Below are positions 21,834 through 31,484 of a stretch of DNA of 64,000 nt, piece by piece. Origin of the DNA: Ixodes scapularis (lineage: Eukaryota; Arthropoda; Arachnida; Ixodida; Ixodidae); NCBI RefSeq assembly GCF_016920785.2, contig NW_024609839.1:19407085-19471084 (forward strand), given 5' to 3'. The notes under the pieces are model-generated. The model had not been told where the DNA came from. It did no database searches and saw nothing but the letters and a program-made list of their open reading frames with translations. The position numbers and the translations under genes are program-made. Numbering within the stretch: the first letter of the stretch is position 1; every line of letters starts with the position of its first letter.

Positions 21834-22268
21834 ACTGAACAGAAAATTTGAACTCACAAAACAAGGCTGGACAGATAGGCGGGACGGTGCAAAACCCAAG
21901 AACATCACTCATACAGCGATATCTCTAACGGATCGCCATATTTTTAGAAAAGAAGTGCCCGGCCGAGGAGGCCGACGAGACAAGGCACGTCACGATTCTT
22001 ATTCCCTCTCCTCCTCGCTACGTCCCGTGTCAAGCTGGTGAACCGAAGCGAGGAGGAGAGAAGCGAGGCCGCTTCCCCTCATTCTCAAATTCTCCCGGAG
22101 AACAGTGATGTCAAAGACCTCGCTTGATCGTGCCCTTCTTTTCCAAAAGTGCAGCGATCTGTTTGAGATATCGATGTACGAGTAATGTTTTGGAGTTCGT
22201 AGAGTCCTGTTCAACGCTTCTAGAGCCTTATTTCGCGAAATTCAAATTTCGGTTCAGTATCCCTTTAA
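21834..22268. mobile_element. TTAA-flanked MITE, family D, copy 1
   Basis: TTAA at both ends with TIRs TTAAAGGGATACTGAACAG on the left and TTAAAGGGATACTGAACCG from the right. The other copy, at 49517-49960, is the same element in the opposite orientation. The interior holds the block CGTGACG...GAGGAGG and is GC-richer than its flanks. Confidence 0.85.
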
Positions 22269-22812
22269 CAAGCCACACGCCAGATAAGGTGCTCCATCTG
22301 TGTTTAATGGTTCCAGAAATCTATCGATGCCCTTGCACCAACAGAGTTGAATCGTTCATTATGAAAAGCAAACCAACAAAACTGCAAGATGTTTGGCAAA
22401 AATAGGTTACAGCCTGTGCTTTTGATTTGGAACTTCAGAAAGATGAGCTCAATTCTCTGGAAATTAGAAACTATGTATATTCTGAAAGAATTACTGTTCT
22501 ACATTTCAAGGTTTTCTCGTTAAAATAAAAAAATAAATACCAGAAAAAAGTACTAACCTGATATGCACCTATGAAGTCTTGTTTTGGCTAGCAGTGACCG
22601 GTCCTGGTTAGCAATGACTCCATGTCCCCAGGATTGAAATGATGGTTAAGTAATGTCCACCCCTTATGCACTTTTTGGTACAACTGGAAGAGACAAAACA
22701 TCTTGTTAAAAATTACCAATCCTTTTCACGTGCGAATTTTGCAGTTCATGCTTCCTGAAAGTCATTTCCCACAATAGTGTTAAATTAGAACAATGAGAGC
22801 AAAGTTGTTTCA
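22269..22812. repeat. exon-like segment, first of a diverged duplicate pair
   Basis: On the minus strand 22683-22558 is framed by an acceptor CTCTTCCAG and a donor CAG|GTTAGT. It is 126 bp long but carries stops in all three frames, so it is not coding as it stands. A related stretch lies at 23888-23975 (shared: TCATTGCTA, GCATATCAGG, CCTGGGG). The shared flank ATGCTTCCTG continues beyond both. The pair looks like a decayed local duplication. Confidence 0.4.
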
Positions 22813-23210
22813 GTAAAGGGCCCCAGAAAAGAAAAACAAATGTTGTTTTTAAACAGACTTGTTGGGACACACGTGTCAAATAATTAATTTTATGTGAAAA
22901 AAAAATTGGTCAGAGCAATATTGACGGCGCGAGACGCAATTTAGTCGGTAGTCACCTCCTTTCCACCTGTTTCCTCTGGGCACTTCGAGCGAGTAGAGGA
23001 GAGGGAGATCAGCTTCGCCTTTGTGTTGAGGTGGCGAGAGCGAATGACCATTCCGGGACGTCATGGACTTTGCGCGCAGAATTTAAAATAAATTTCTTGC
23101 CGTCAATATTGCTCTAAAAAATTAATTATTTTCGCATAAAATTTATTTTTTGGCACGAGTGTCCTTATCAAACTGTTCAAAAAAACTTTTTTTTTCCAGG
23201 GGCCCTTTAA
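22813..23210. mobile_element. foldback-type TTAA MITE, family C
   Basis: Right end TTAA (23207-23210). The left end has decayed to GTAA (22813-22816). Terminal repeats AAAGGGCCCC lead into long sub-terminal arms in which TAATTAATTTTATG and the phrase around GTCAATATTGCTC recur inverted. Arms are well over 100 bp, so the element can fold almost end to end. Its right TTAA is shared with the left end of the family B copy next to it. Confidence 0.75.
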
Positions 23211-23887
23211 AGGGGCACTGACACATCAAAATCATTATTTTTTTTTTTATTACCCAAATTATTGAAAACGATGCCGGGACATTACCCTCAAAATTTGAAA
23301 TTTGGGAATTCAGTATTTGTGAAGTAAAAAAACAATTTCCAAATGCCGAATTCGAAGTTCCCGCGCGATCGGCGCCGGTGCCTTGACGTCAAAAATTGCG
23401 GAGACCTGAGAGTCGACTTTCTTTCACCACTCCCTGCTGTTGCCATGGCGACCCAAAGCGAGGAGGAAAGGAGCGAGCGGCGGCGTTGCGACGGACCGGT
23501 TTTGAGCGGTGTCGCCTGTTTTCCGTTTGAGGATACAAATCCAGGAGACGGCACCACAACAAACTCCCGATTTTTGGTATTTCAAAAAGAAGGGCCGTAG
23601 TGCGTTCGCAATTGCGTTAAAAAACATGTTTTAGGATTGCCGTAATTAAATGTTATAGAGATGTCGCCTACAAAGCTTCTAAATCTCCTGATTTTTGACG
23701 TCACCGATCAAAAGAAGCGAGGAGGCAAGAGGCGGGAAAATCAAACGCCAAAAATAAAAAGGCGCGCGCGCGCGCAAAAATTTTTTTTTTGCGATGCGTT
23801 TTTTTTTTTGCGTGTCTATGACTGCAACTTGCATCGTTTTAGACAATAAAAATAAATACGACCTTTGGGGTGTCAGTGCCCCTTTAA
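23207..23887. mobile_element. TTAA-flanked MITE, family B, copy 2
   Basis: Same length, ends and interior as the copy at 2757-3438, in the same orientation, with few substitutions. TTAA at 23207-23210 and 23884-23887. It abuts the family C element with no bases between them. Confidence 0.88.
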
Positions 23888-23974
23888 GAGGTGTTTGCCT
23901 GATATGCATCAGTGGAATCAGGTATTGACTAGCAATGACTTATTGCCCCCAGGACTGAAGTGCTGTTTCAGTAA
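23888..23974. repeat. second member of the exon-like duplicate pair
   Basis: Aligns with 22558-22660 through GCATATCAGG, TCATTGCTA and CCTGGGG on the minus strand. It lacks the clear acceptor and donor of the first member. A MITE then interrupts the shared flank, which resumes at 24157 with TAATGCTTCCTG. Confidence 0.45.
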
Positions 23975-24156
23975 AGTGCCGTTCACACTCTTGTGACCGA
24001 GTAAGACCGAGAGAGACCAGACCGGTTTTTAAGCCTTTTGCGAGTTCTTAGGACGGGATGCGCCAGAACGCAGCTGGTTCTAAGAGATTGCAAGTGGCTT
24101 GAAAACTGGTCTCGTCTCTCACGGTCATACTCGGTTGCAAGAGTGTGAACGGGCCT
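23975..24156. mobile_element. Harbinger-like MITE (AGGCCCGTTCACAC ends), copy 1
   Basis: The ends read AGTGCCGTTCACACTCTTG on the left and AGGCCCGTTCACACTCTTG from the right, followed by matching ACCGAGTA(A/T)GACCG. TAA flanks both sides (23972-23974 and 24157-24159). A three-base TAA target duplication is typical of PIF/Harbinger elements. Size 182 bp, no coding. Confidence 0.75.
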
Positions 24157-24159
24157 TAA

Positions 24160-25319
24160 TGCTTCCTGCACAAAAAATTCAAATGTAAGAACACAAGCCC
24201 CAAAATGTTTGTGCCATTCTCCTCCCCCTACTTTTCTGTGCATTTTTTTTTATCCCTTGGCAAATCCTAAAGAATTCAAAATGCTTATCCTACATCCTTC
24301 CGTTAGACTGAGTGGGTAACCCGGAGAATTCATTGTTTGTGAGAACACTTTTCCATTCACCCCATGCTGTTCTTGAAAGCAGAAACTCCTCTCTCTTAAC
24401 CACAGTCATTAAGCACTTTTCATAGACCATGCACACAAGGTTGGCAATGCCAGCACAAGCTCATGTCTTCACTTTGAGCATGGATTAAGCATATATAACT
24501 AAATATGAGACACCGGAAGAAGGAAAAAGGAGGACACAAAAAAGAGGACGACACACATAATGTCTCGAACACAGCTGCAGGTTCATACTAAAACCACACC
24601 ATTTTATAGGGGTACACCGCAGTCAATGCCAAGAACCCTCACACTAAGTCACACCCCCAGATTGTCAGCAAGGGGGAAAAAAGAACTGCCCTCAACGTTC
24701 CCACACTTGCCAAAGTCAACCCACCGACTAAGAAGTAAAAAAAAAAAATGCAGCTGTGGTTGAGACGTGTTGTGTTTGATGTTCTCTTTTTCGCGTCCTT
24801 CTTCCGGCGTCTCAGGTTTAGTTATGTATGCAATTCACCACCCTTGCCTGTACTTTTACTCTTCTCTCAATTAAGCATACGCCTGCAATTCGTAATATCT
24901 GATCTATGGAAAGTCTCTGATCCACCAAGCCTTTTCCATTATGAGCAGGCATTATTTATAAAAACCTCCTTTCATTACATTGTTTCAGAAAACAATTGTT
25001 CTTTCTTAATTAGGATCAACTGATCATATTAGGATAATTGCCAAATAATGGCAAATTCACATGATACATCGAATTGCAATTTTCATCCGTGCACCATTTG
25101 TCAAGTTGCCATCATGTAGGCTATTCCTGAGATTTGTCCCTCGTCCGCGGACACCCATACTGAAAGGGCAGAGTGCCTCCTTAATCGCAGATTTTTGGCA
25201 AGTGAGTAACTCGAAAAGCGTTTTTATGGTGGAGTAGCAACAGCTCACGAATATTTTTGTTTTCAAATCAGTCAAACAAAGAGAGTGGATCATTGCTTTG
25301 TCGCGCCACTCTTAAATCT
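24160..25319. other. unassigned, with an inverted GAGACACCGGAAGAAGG motif
   Basis: GAGACACCGGAAGAAGGA at about 24508 recurs inverted near 24798-24816, bracketing roughly 300 bp that could be a small element or part of a Penelope or LTR untranslated region. I see no gene. Confidence 0.35.
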
Positions 25320-26070
25320 CCACGCGTGAAAGAAGCTGCAAGAACTTTGCCCGGCTGACACGCCACAGGTCCTGGTACTCCTCCGGGTTGGTGTCAAGAA
25401 GCTTGTCAAAACTCGCCTAGCATGCTGCAATCTGTCCTGCAGATCCACCCAGTTTTCCATCCAGCAAGACCTTTCTTATGGCTTGTGCTGAAGAGTGGTG
25501 CACAAGCGAGCAGTGTGTAAAGGTATTTCCGAATGCCTCTCCGCGACCCCAGGACTTTATCGCTATGATGCTGAAGCCTCCTGAAGCAGGATCATACTTG
25601 TGTCATGTCGTTAGTAAAGTAAGTGACACTTCGCTCTAAGCCTGCAACTATGTTTTAGCCCACTTGGTATGTAACAGCGGCACACAACGATTCCTCTTCA
25701 TCATAGCACCGTGATCCTAGTCGCAAACATCACTTCTGCTCTTGGAAAACAGTGCCACACTGCGATGTAGGCGTTTTGCAAAATTGCAAGGCTGCGAATA
25801 GGTATAGTATGTCCTCGCTGTCGCCTGCTCGTCTCCTTAGTGTGGATGCGCTTGGGGGACTAACGTTCCATGGACGTCTTGTCACGTGATAAACCCATCC
25901 GCGGATTAGCACGTCGTGTAAATCAGCCACAGATGGACTGCGGAGTCTGCAATCACTTAACATTTTTGTTGACGTTGCCTGCACGTCATGAAAATGTGTT
26001 TCGTATCCAATTAGATATTCTCGAAGAAACAAGGAAACTGCATAATGATGTCGCACAATATTCACCTTAA
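25320..26070 (-). repeat. diverged duplicated segment, copy 1 (empty of hAT MITE)
   Basis: Read on the minus strand, this segment holds protein-like pieces such as SGGFSIIAIKSWGRGEAFGN, SSAQAIRKVLLDGK and NPEEYQDLWRVSRAKFLQLL, broken by stops and frame changes. The last piece faintly recalls the N-terminal region of Harbinger-type transposases, but this is weak. The whole stretch aligns with 27836-28850, and the order of the shared phrases is the same. It could be a decayed transposon family or a decayed duplicated gene. Confidence 0.5.
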
Positions 26071-26369
26071 CCACTTAACCGGTTTTTGTTTTACAGTTTT
26101 TCATCCTAAATTTTTTTTTTTTTTTTCTTTTTTTAAAGTTTGTGCGGCTTGGGCCGCACGTGCCTCCACAATCGGTCGCCATCCTTAAAAACGTGTACAA
26201 TAAAAATATGCGTGCTGCCATCTCTCAGCTGCACCGCAAAATAAGCTCGGAGCGGGCCTGGGACGTCCAAAACAGCCAAGGGGCAAGGTAGGATGCGTGG
26301 ACGTGCTACATTCCTCCTAAACCCCTAGGGAACGGCTCTAGGTGGAAGAGCTAGGCTTGCTTAAAACAG
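26071..26369. other. unassigned sequence
   Basis: Poly-T at about 26109-26137, then GCGGCTTGGGCCGCACG, a short perfect-looking hairpin, near 26142. No gene is recognised. Confidence 0.4.
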
Positions 26370-27205
26370 TTAAAGGACACATGCAAAGAAAGCAAACTTT
26401 TTTTTTAAACAGCCGGATTAGGAAAAGGAAGTCATAAAACAAATTTACAACGAAAAAGAAAAATTTTTAGAGCTATATTTACGGCGCTAAACGAATTTGT
26501 AGTTGGCGCCCGCGGGCACCGCGGAGAAGTGGCCCTTATTTATCACGTGATTGGCCGCTATTTGTCACATGGTACCGTAAAATACCGAGCAAGCGCCCAC
26601 TCAAACTTTGGAGATAATCGTGAAAAAATGGAAAAAATGTACTTTGTGTATTTTCTAAGATCCTACAAATTTGGGAATGGGCGCTTAGTGTGGTGTGGGC
26701 GGATGCACAGTATTCTACGGTACTTGCACTCTTTCGGATGCTTCGTATGGTCTCGAAAAGTTACTTATTCATCTTCAATTGAAGTGCAACAAAAAACAAA
26801 GATTAATAAGTTACTTTTAGAGCCCAAAGGAAGCTCCTGAAAAAGCGCAAGCAGACGTAATAAACCTGTGCACCGGTAAGATGACGGCGGCGGCACCCCA
26901 GAGCACACAAACTTGCACGACGACGGCGGCGCCGCCGTAGAGAAATGCATTGGAGCGGCAGCGCACAGTGCTTAGCATGCGGCGGCAGCGGGTCTCCGCG
27001 GCTTCGGCGACACAGCGCGGCGGTGCACAGGTCTAACACGTGACCAGCGACGGCTCTCACGGGCGCCAACTACAAATTCGTTTTGCGCCATAAATATAGC
27101 TCTAAAAATTGTATTTTTTCGTTGTAAATTTGTTCTAAAGCAATCTTTTTCCATCAAGGCTGTTTTAAAAAAAAATGTTTTTTTTCCTTTGCATGTGTTT
27201 TTTAA
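26370..27205. mobile_element. foldback-type TTAA MITE, family G, with nested MITE
   Basis: TTAA at 26370-26373 and 27202-27205. Ends read TTAAAGGACACATGCAAAG and TTAAAAAACACATGCAAAG. Long inner arms pair around ACAAATTTACAACGAAAAA and GAGCTATATTTACGGCGC, and around AACGAATTTGTAGTTGGCGC. The interior is occupied by another element at 26575-26720 and a GC-rich CGGCGGCG stretch near 26885-27000. Confidence 0.75.
26575..26720. mobile_element. nested MITE with TACCGTA(A/G)AATAC ends
   Basis: Left end TACCGTAAAATACCGAGCAA, right end on the other strand TACCGTAGAATACTGTGCA. Both run into GCGCCC. TA flanks at 26573-26574 and 26721-26722 fit a Tc1-mariner-type target. It lies wholly inside the family G element. 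Confidence 0.65.
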
Positions 27206-27671
27206 GGGTTTAAGGAGCTGCAGTACCTTCCATGTCATTGAATCTTATGTAGTAGTATATGATTCTAAGTCACAAGACTAGGTTACAGAAAGTAACAAGA
27301 AAGAGGAAGACAGGACGTCATATTGTTTCATATTCTAATTTTTTCATGTCTAAAATACAAGTACTTGCACTTGTATTTTATCTACACTTCTCTTTCTCAC
27401 AATGTCCTGTCTACCAAATGGACCAGCGAAGTAAGCTCCCCCCCCCCCCCCCCCAAACATACACACAATGCACAATTGAAATTTCTGGACACAATATTCC
27501 ATGAATGTATTGGGCATCTGAACCAAGCTGAAGAAAAATTTTTGGTCTGAGGAAATAAAGGGTTACAAAACTGAAAAACATAGCAGTAGCATACTTCTCA
27601 CTTTAGCACGTGTGGAAGAACCATTCATTTCTATTAGAAAGGTAGAAAAGACAAAGGCTCAGGTTACTCAC
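27206..27671. other. unassigned; C17 run inside
   Basis: A run of 17 C lies at 27438-27454. No gene is recognised between the MITE and the exon candidate that follows. Confidence 0.4.
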
Positions 27672-27742
27672 CAACAGCAACTACCGGGAAAGCAGGGGGG
27701 GCATGATTGTGGAGGCAGCTGGTCTCCAATGCTTGTGCCTTT
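27672..27742 (-). CDS. possible internal coding exon, unidentified
   Basis: On the minus strand an acceptor CCAATTTTCAG (27743-27753) and a donor TTG|GTGAGT (27671-27666) frame 71 bp. One of the three frames is open with sensible composition (KAQALETSCLHNHAPPAFPV, then VAV), entering with two bases already used and leaving one base over. The exon at 19247 needs a different incoming phase, so if both belong to one gene at least one more exon lies between. No family is recognised. The stretch is short enough to be chance. Confidence 0.25.
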
Positions 27743-27835
27743 CTGAAAATTGGAAGTAAGACTTTTAAAGCAAAATGACCCTAACTATTGCCACAAAACA
27801 TTCTTTCATTCCATTTCTCATATCAAAAAAGTTGG

Positions 27836-28850
27836 TATGAGGAACTTTGCCGGGCTGACACGGTGCAGATTCTGGTATTCATCTGCGTCAAAAAGCTTCT
27901 GTCAAATCGTGTCTAGAACGACGGAAGCGCTTTGCATCTCCAATGAACCGTTCAGCCAGCAAGACCTTTCTTGTAGGGGTGTCACAAACCAGCCGACGTT
28001 CGAGTTTGACCAGGTTCGACTTTTTCCAACTTCTTGCGAAAAGTTAGAAAAATGTTCGACTGCTGTTCGCACGCGCGACATGCTGGCCAGTTGGCTTCGG
28101 ATTGGATGGTGATGGCTAAGGGATGAATTAAGGGCAGCACCTATTGGTTATTCCAGTTAATACAGTACAAAAAAGTAAGTTATTAACTTGTTCAGTAGTT
28201 AGAGTTAGTTTCTTTTATTTGCAACTGTTTATAAAATTAAAATAACCTTTTGAGTGAAACACAATTTTTGTAGACCTAGGCATGCTTGTATCATGGTCTT
28301 GCCACGCTGTCCACAAAGTCGAACAAGTCAAATCTGGTTAAAAGTTTCGAAGGTTTGTCGAACCGGTTTGACACAGTCGAACCCCAAATGCTCGACCTAA
28401 AAATCCGGTTTGCCAAAAGTTTGCGGCACCCCTACTTTCTTGTGGCTGTGGTGTATTGAAGGCGCAAGCACGGAGTGAGTGAAGGCGTCTCCAAATGCCC
28501 CGTGGCGAGCCCAGGACTTCGTCGCTTCTACGCCAAAGTCTCCTCGAGTAGGACTACGCTTGTTTTTATCATGACTTTGTTTAGTAAAGCTAATGGTGCT
28601 TCGCACTAAGCCTATCATTGTGTTAAGTCTCCCTCTGCACGTAACAGTGGCGCAGAGTTCTTTCCTTAAAGTAGAAAATGTTGATTTCGATTTGTGACAA
28701 CTGTGTCACAGTGTGATCGCACAATGTTAGAGTTTCTCAGCAGTGTGGGGCCGCGAACATGTTTGGTACGTCCTGCCTGTCGTTTGTGAGTGTGCTCCTT
28801 TGTGTGGATCAGTTCGTCGTATGAATCAGCCATCAATGAAGAGTGCTGTT
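27836..28850 (-). repeat. diverged duplicated segment, copy 2 (filled by hAT MITE)
   Basis: Aligns with 25320-26070: shared phrases on the plus strand include AACTTTGCC(G/C)GGCTGACAC, CCAGCAAGACCTTTCTT, CCCAGGACTT and AATCAGCCA. Minus-strand reading gives pieces such as TRGDFGVEATKSWARHGAFG and ADSYDELIH, again broken by stops. The segment is interrupted by the element at 27974-28434. Confidence 0.6.
27974..28434. mobile_element. hAT MITE with perfect 8 bp target duplication
   Basis: Ends read TAGGGGTGTCACAAACC and, from the right, TAGGGGTGCCGCAAAC. CTTTCTTG lies directly on each side (27966-27973 and 28435-28442). The eight-base duplication and the TAGGGGTG ends fit the hAT superfamily. The interior is rich in TTCGA motifs, like the arrays at 15.8 and 18.2 kb. 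The related segment at 25470 reads CCTTTCTTATGGCTTG without the insert, which is the empty site. Confidence 0.92.
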
Positions 28851-29074
28851 CATTTTGAACTTCATATAAATTAACTGAGCAGCACCATTTTGTAGGATGG
28901 CTAACCCGCCTAAAACCCCCTGACGTGTTTGTGTTAGTTTTGGAACTGGCGTGTAAGTGCCAGTGCACGAGGCCCATGCAGCACTTGTAAGCAAATGGCA
29001 ATAGAGCCCTGAAAGGAGAGGTACTTAGAAGTGAATTCTTTGCAGCTCGGCATAAAGCTATCTCGCCTCTGCCT
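28851..29074. repeat. fragment similar to the LINE 3' UTR that follows
   Basis: The phrase GTAAGTGCCAGTGCACGAG occurs near 28954 and again near 29356 in the LINE tail, so a piece of a second LINE 3' end is present. Nothing else is recognised. Confidence 0.4.
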
Positions 29075-29406
29075 CCTTCATAAAGTCGACTATCATTGCC
29101 CCGACCTCAAGAACTCTTTGTTATCACCTCCGGAATGAACATCATCTTGTATTTCCAGTTCCACAAACGCATTCAATCAGTCTTTCCTTTCTCAAGCCAT
29201 CTGCGACTGGAACAGCCTACCATCCACCATCGTAATCCCAGAAGTATTTCTAGCAAGCTTACGGATCCATTTTTCTTGTTAAAAGTATTTTATTGCCACT
29301 GTGTATGATTAATGAGCTTCCTTTTCTTGTTTGTCTTTATTTGTATAACAATGGCATGTAAGTGCCAGTGCACGAGTTGCACACTGCACGAATCCTGACC
29401 ATGCCC
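29075..29406 (+). pseudogene. LINE 3' end fragment (ORF2 C-terminus and UTR)
   Basis: The frame reads NAFNQSFLSQAICDWNSLPS then TIVIPEVFLASLR and stops near 29282. This fits the conserved C-terminal phrase of CR1/Jockey-like LINEs (xSFFPRTIxxWNxLP). A UTR follows and is cut at its TTAA by the next MITE. The tail resumes after it at 30199 with GGTGAAAATAAATTAAATG. All upstream coding sequence is missing. Confidence 0.7.
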
Positions 29407-30198
29407 TTAAAGGGAAACTCCGCTTCATTCTCGGTTGTTAAAAAACACTGCGACCCTCTTTAGTATCATCTAGAGAGACCGAATGTCAAATATTATAACG
29501 TAATACCGCCTAAAAGATCACTAAACCGGCCGACAAAAACTGAGACGCGCGAAGTCACCAAAATCCGCTAATTTAGCGGGCGACGTGCGGCGCAGCCAAC
29601 GTTGTATTTCCGTTTTGACTGACGTCTGTTGCATACGCAGTTTTTTTCTTGGTATTTTGTTTTCCAGGGAGAGCTTACCAGGCGGCGCTACGGACGCGCT
29701 CCACGTTTGAGGAAGCAAAGAGGCGAGACAGATGAAGAAAAAAGAAATGAACGAGAACAAGAGAAACAAAACGAGGGAGAGAGAGTTGTACGGGATGAGT
29801 TTCGCTGACATACGTGCCAACCGGTGCCAACAGACTAACCGCAAATACTATTTGCTAACCGCCTGGGTTGCCGCCTACATAGCCTGCTTCGTCGCTGCTT
29901 GCGTTGCCTGTTCGCCGCCGCGTCCTCCCTCCTCACTCCTCGCCCTTTCCCTAGCTGGTAGATCACGTGACCCCTTGTATTCCACGTGGCTGCGTATGCA
30001 ACTGACGTTGAGGGTACAATGTTGCCCGGCTGTGCCGAAGTTTCAGTTTCGGTTTGCGAGTATGGTAAATAACAAGATCGCACGAAATATATTTTGCTTT
30101 TAATTAGACAAACGGTCTAGGGTTCTTTTGAAGTACTTTTTACGTTTATATCACCCATTATCTCAAAATTTCCGAAATCGAGCGGAGTTGCCCTTTAA
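29407..30198. mobile_element. TTAA-flanked MITE, family H
   Basis: TTAA at 29407-29410 and 30195-30198. Ends read TTAAAGGGAAACTCCGCTTC and TTAAAGGGCAACTCCGCTCG. It sits in the 3' UTR of the LINE fragment, whose sequence reads CATGCCC then TTAA then GGTGAAAATAAA if the element is set aside. Frames of 82-123 codons exist on both strands but have no domain. Confidence 0.85.
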
Positions 30199-30292
30199 GG
30201 TGAAAATAAATTAAATGAAATGATTGGCAACACAGCACTCACTCGTGGCACGTCTCTCTCGCATTCGCACAATAAAGGCTGAAACGCATGTA

Positions 30293-30493
30293 AGCGGTTT
30301 AGCAAGCAACGAGACGAGCAACTGAGACTTGTCACTGTAGCTCGGTTTCTGAATTTCTAGAAAAAGTCGCTCAATTACTTGACTGCTTGCTCCCATCGCT
30401 TTCAAGCGATTACCTTGTCGCGAGACTGACTGAGTGATAGCAAAATGGTTGCCATTGCTTGTCGCTTCGCTCGCTCAATCGCTTACACGTAAT
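30293..30493. mobile_element. inverted-repeat MITE-like element
   Basis: The left end ACGCATGTAAGCGGTTTAG pairs imperfectly with ATTACGTGTAAGCGATTGAG from the right. The interior has repeated TTGCTTG(C/T)C and AGCAAGC motifs on both strands. No coding. Borders are approximate. Confidence 0.5.
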
Positions 30494-31381
30494 TTATACT
30501 TTTTGGCTGTTGGTGCTTGCAAAAATGTAAAGCGTGAATTTTATCAAAGGCTTTGTTCTCGCTGACTCTCAGACTGCTGCGAAAACTTTGGGTTCCAGTG
30601 AAATAAGACCACATGATTTCTTACTTTGCTTATGAACTGAGGAGGAAAGCTGAGGAGGCAGTAGCTTGAAAATCAGCTCATGGTCTCCTCAAGTTGTTTG
30701 GAACACCTTTTTTTTCTGTTGTTTGGCACTACTCAATGCGCGTTTTTTTTCTCCCGACCTTCACAATAAAGTATTGCCAGAGGGTTAGTAAATGAGCGCT
30801 ACATATACAGCACTTTGTATAAAAAGTCAGTGCCACAGTCGAAAAATAACTCCTTATACTCTTCGCAAGCAACGTCACCAATACAGACGGTACTTCCAAA
30901 GGCGCAGGTCACGCAATATTTCGAGTAGTTTCCCAGGACGAAAATCGAACTTGGATCCGACCTCCCACAGAGGAAACAAACGGGGTGCAAATACGAGCGC
31001 TAGGACGCAAACTGGTACCTTCAGCAGTCATGGGTTCCGCAAAACACACCGCCTAGCTAGGTGGTACCAAGCCACCACCCGATTTGCAGGACTCAAGCCT
31101 TGAACACCGATCTAAGAGATAAAGCTCCCCGATCACTCACCAAGCGCCTCGCTCGGCGCCCCACGCCCCCGTGGGACCTTGCCTCTGGGTCCGTTCCCGC
31201 CATTTGACTGCTCGCTCAGTGACAGGTCGGTTCCGGTACTTCCTTGGAAAAAGCTTGAGGGTCATCCAATGCGCAAAGAATGTGTGCGACAAGGAACCGC
31301 ACACGTCCGCTTTCACGCTGCCTGCACACACAAGAACACGCCATACACGCTCCGAAAAGAAAGGGCTGGAAAAGTACTCAC
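30494..31381. other. unassigned; a second donor-like site on minus strand
   Basis: No gene is recognised. On the minus strand a frame starting at about 31260 (ATG) runs to GGCGCTTG|GTGAGTGATC at about 31137, a good donor in sequence. It could be an alternative first exon upstream or downstream of the candidate at 31382, but I found no other support. Confidence 0.3.
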
Positions 31382-31484
31382 CAAGTAGACTGAAACCCAC
31401 AGCTGGCTCTATGGGCACGCCGGCACCTGGGACACTTTGTTTCTTCCAGAACGTTCTTCGATGTTTTTCCGTAAGCCTAAAGGC
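31382..31484 (-). CDS. possible coding exon, unidentified
   Basis: On the minus strand an acceptor GGCGGTTTCAG (31485-31495) and a strong donor CTTG|GTGAGTAC (31381) frame 103 bp: 34 codons plus one base. The peptide starts AFRLTEKHRRTFWKKQSVPG and continues AGVPIEPAVGFSLL. The basic/aromatic stretch followed by a VPG-type motif faintly recalls the region just after the membrane anchor of microsomal cytochromes P450, but the match is too weak to name. No companion exon was found. Confidence 0.3.

Noticed and set aside
25320..25470. Firm call of a Harbinger transposase
   Set aside because: Only one short phrase faintly resembles that family, and the upstream pieces do not fit it.
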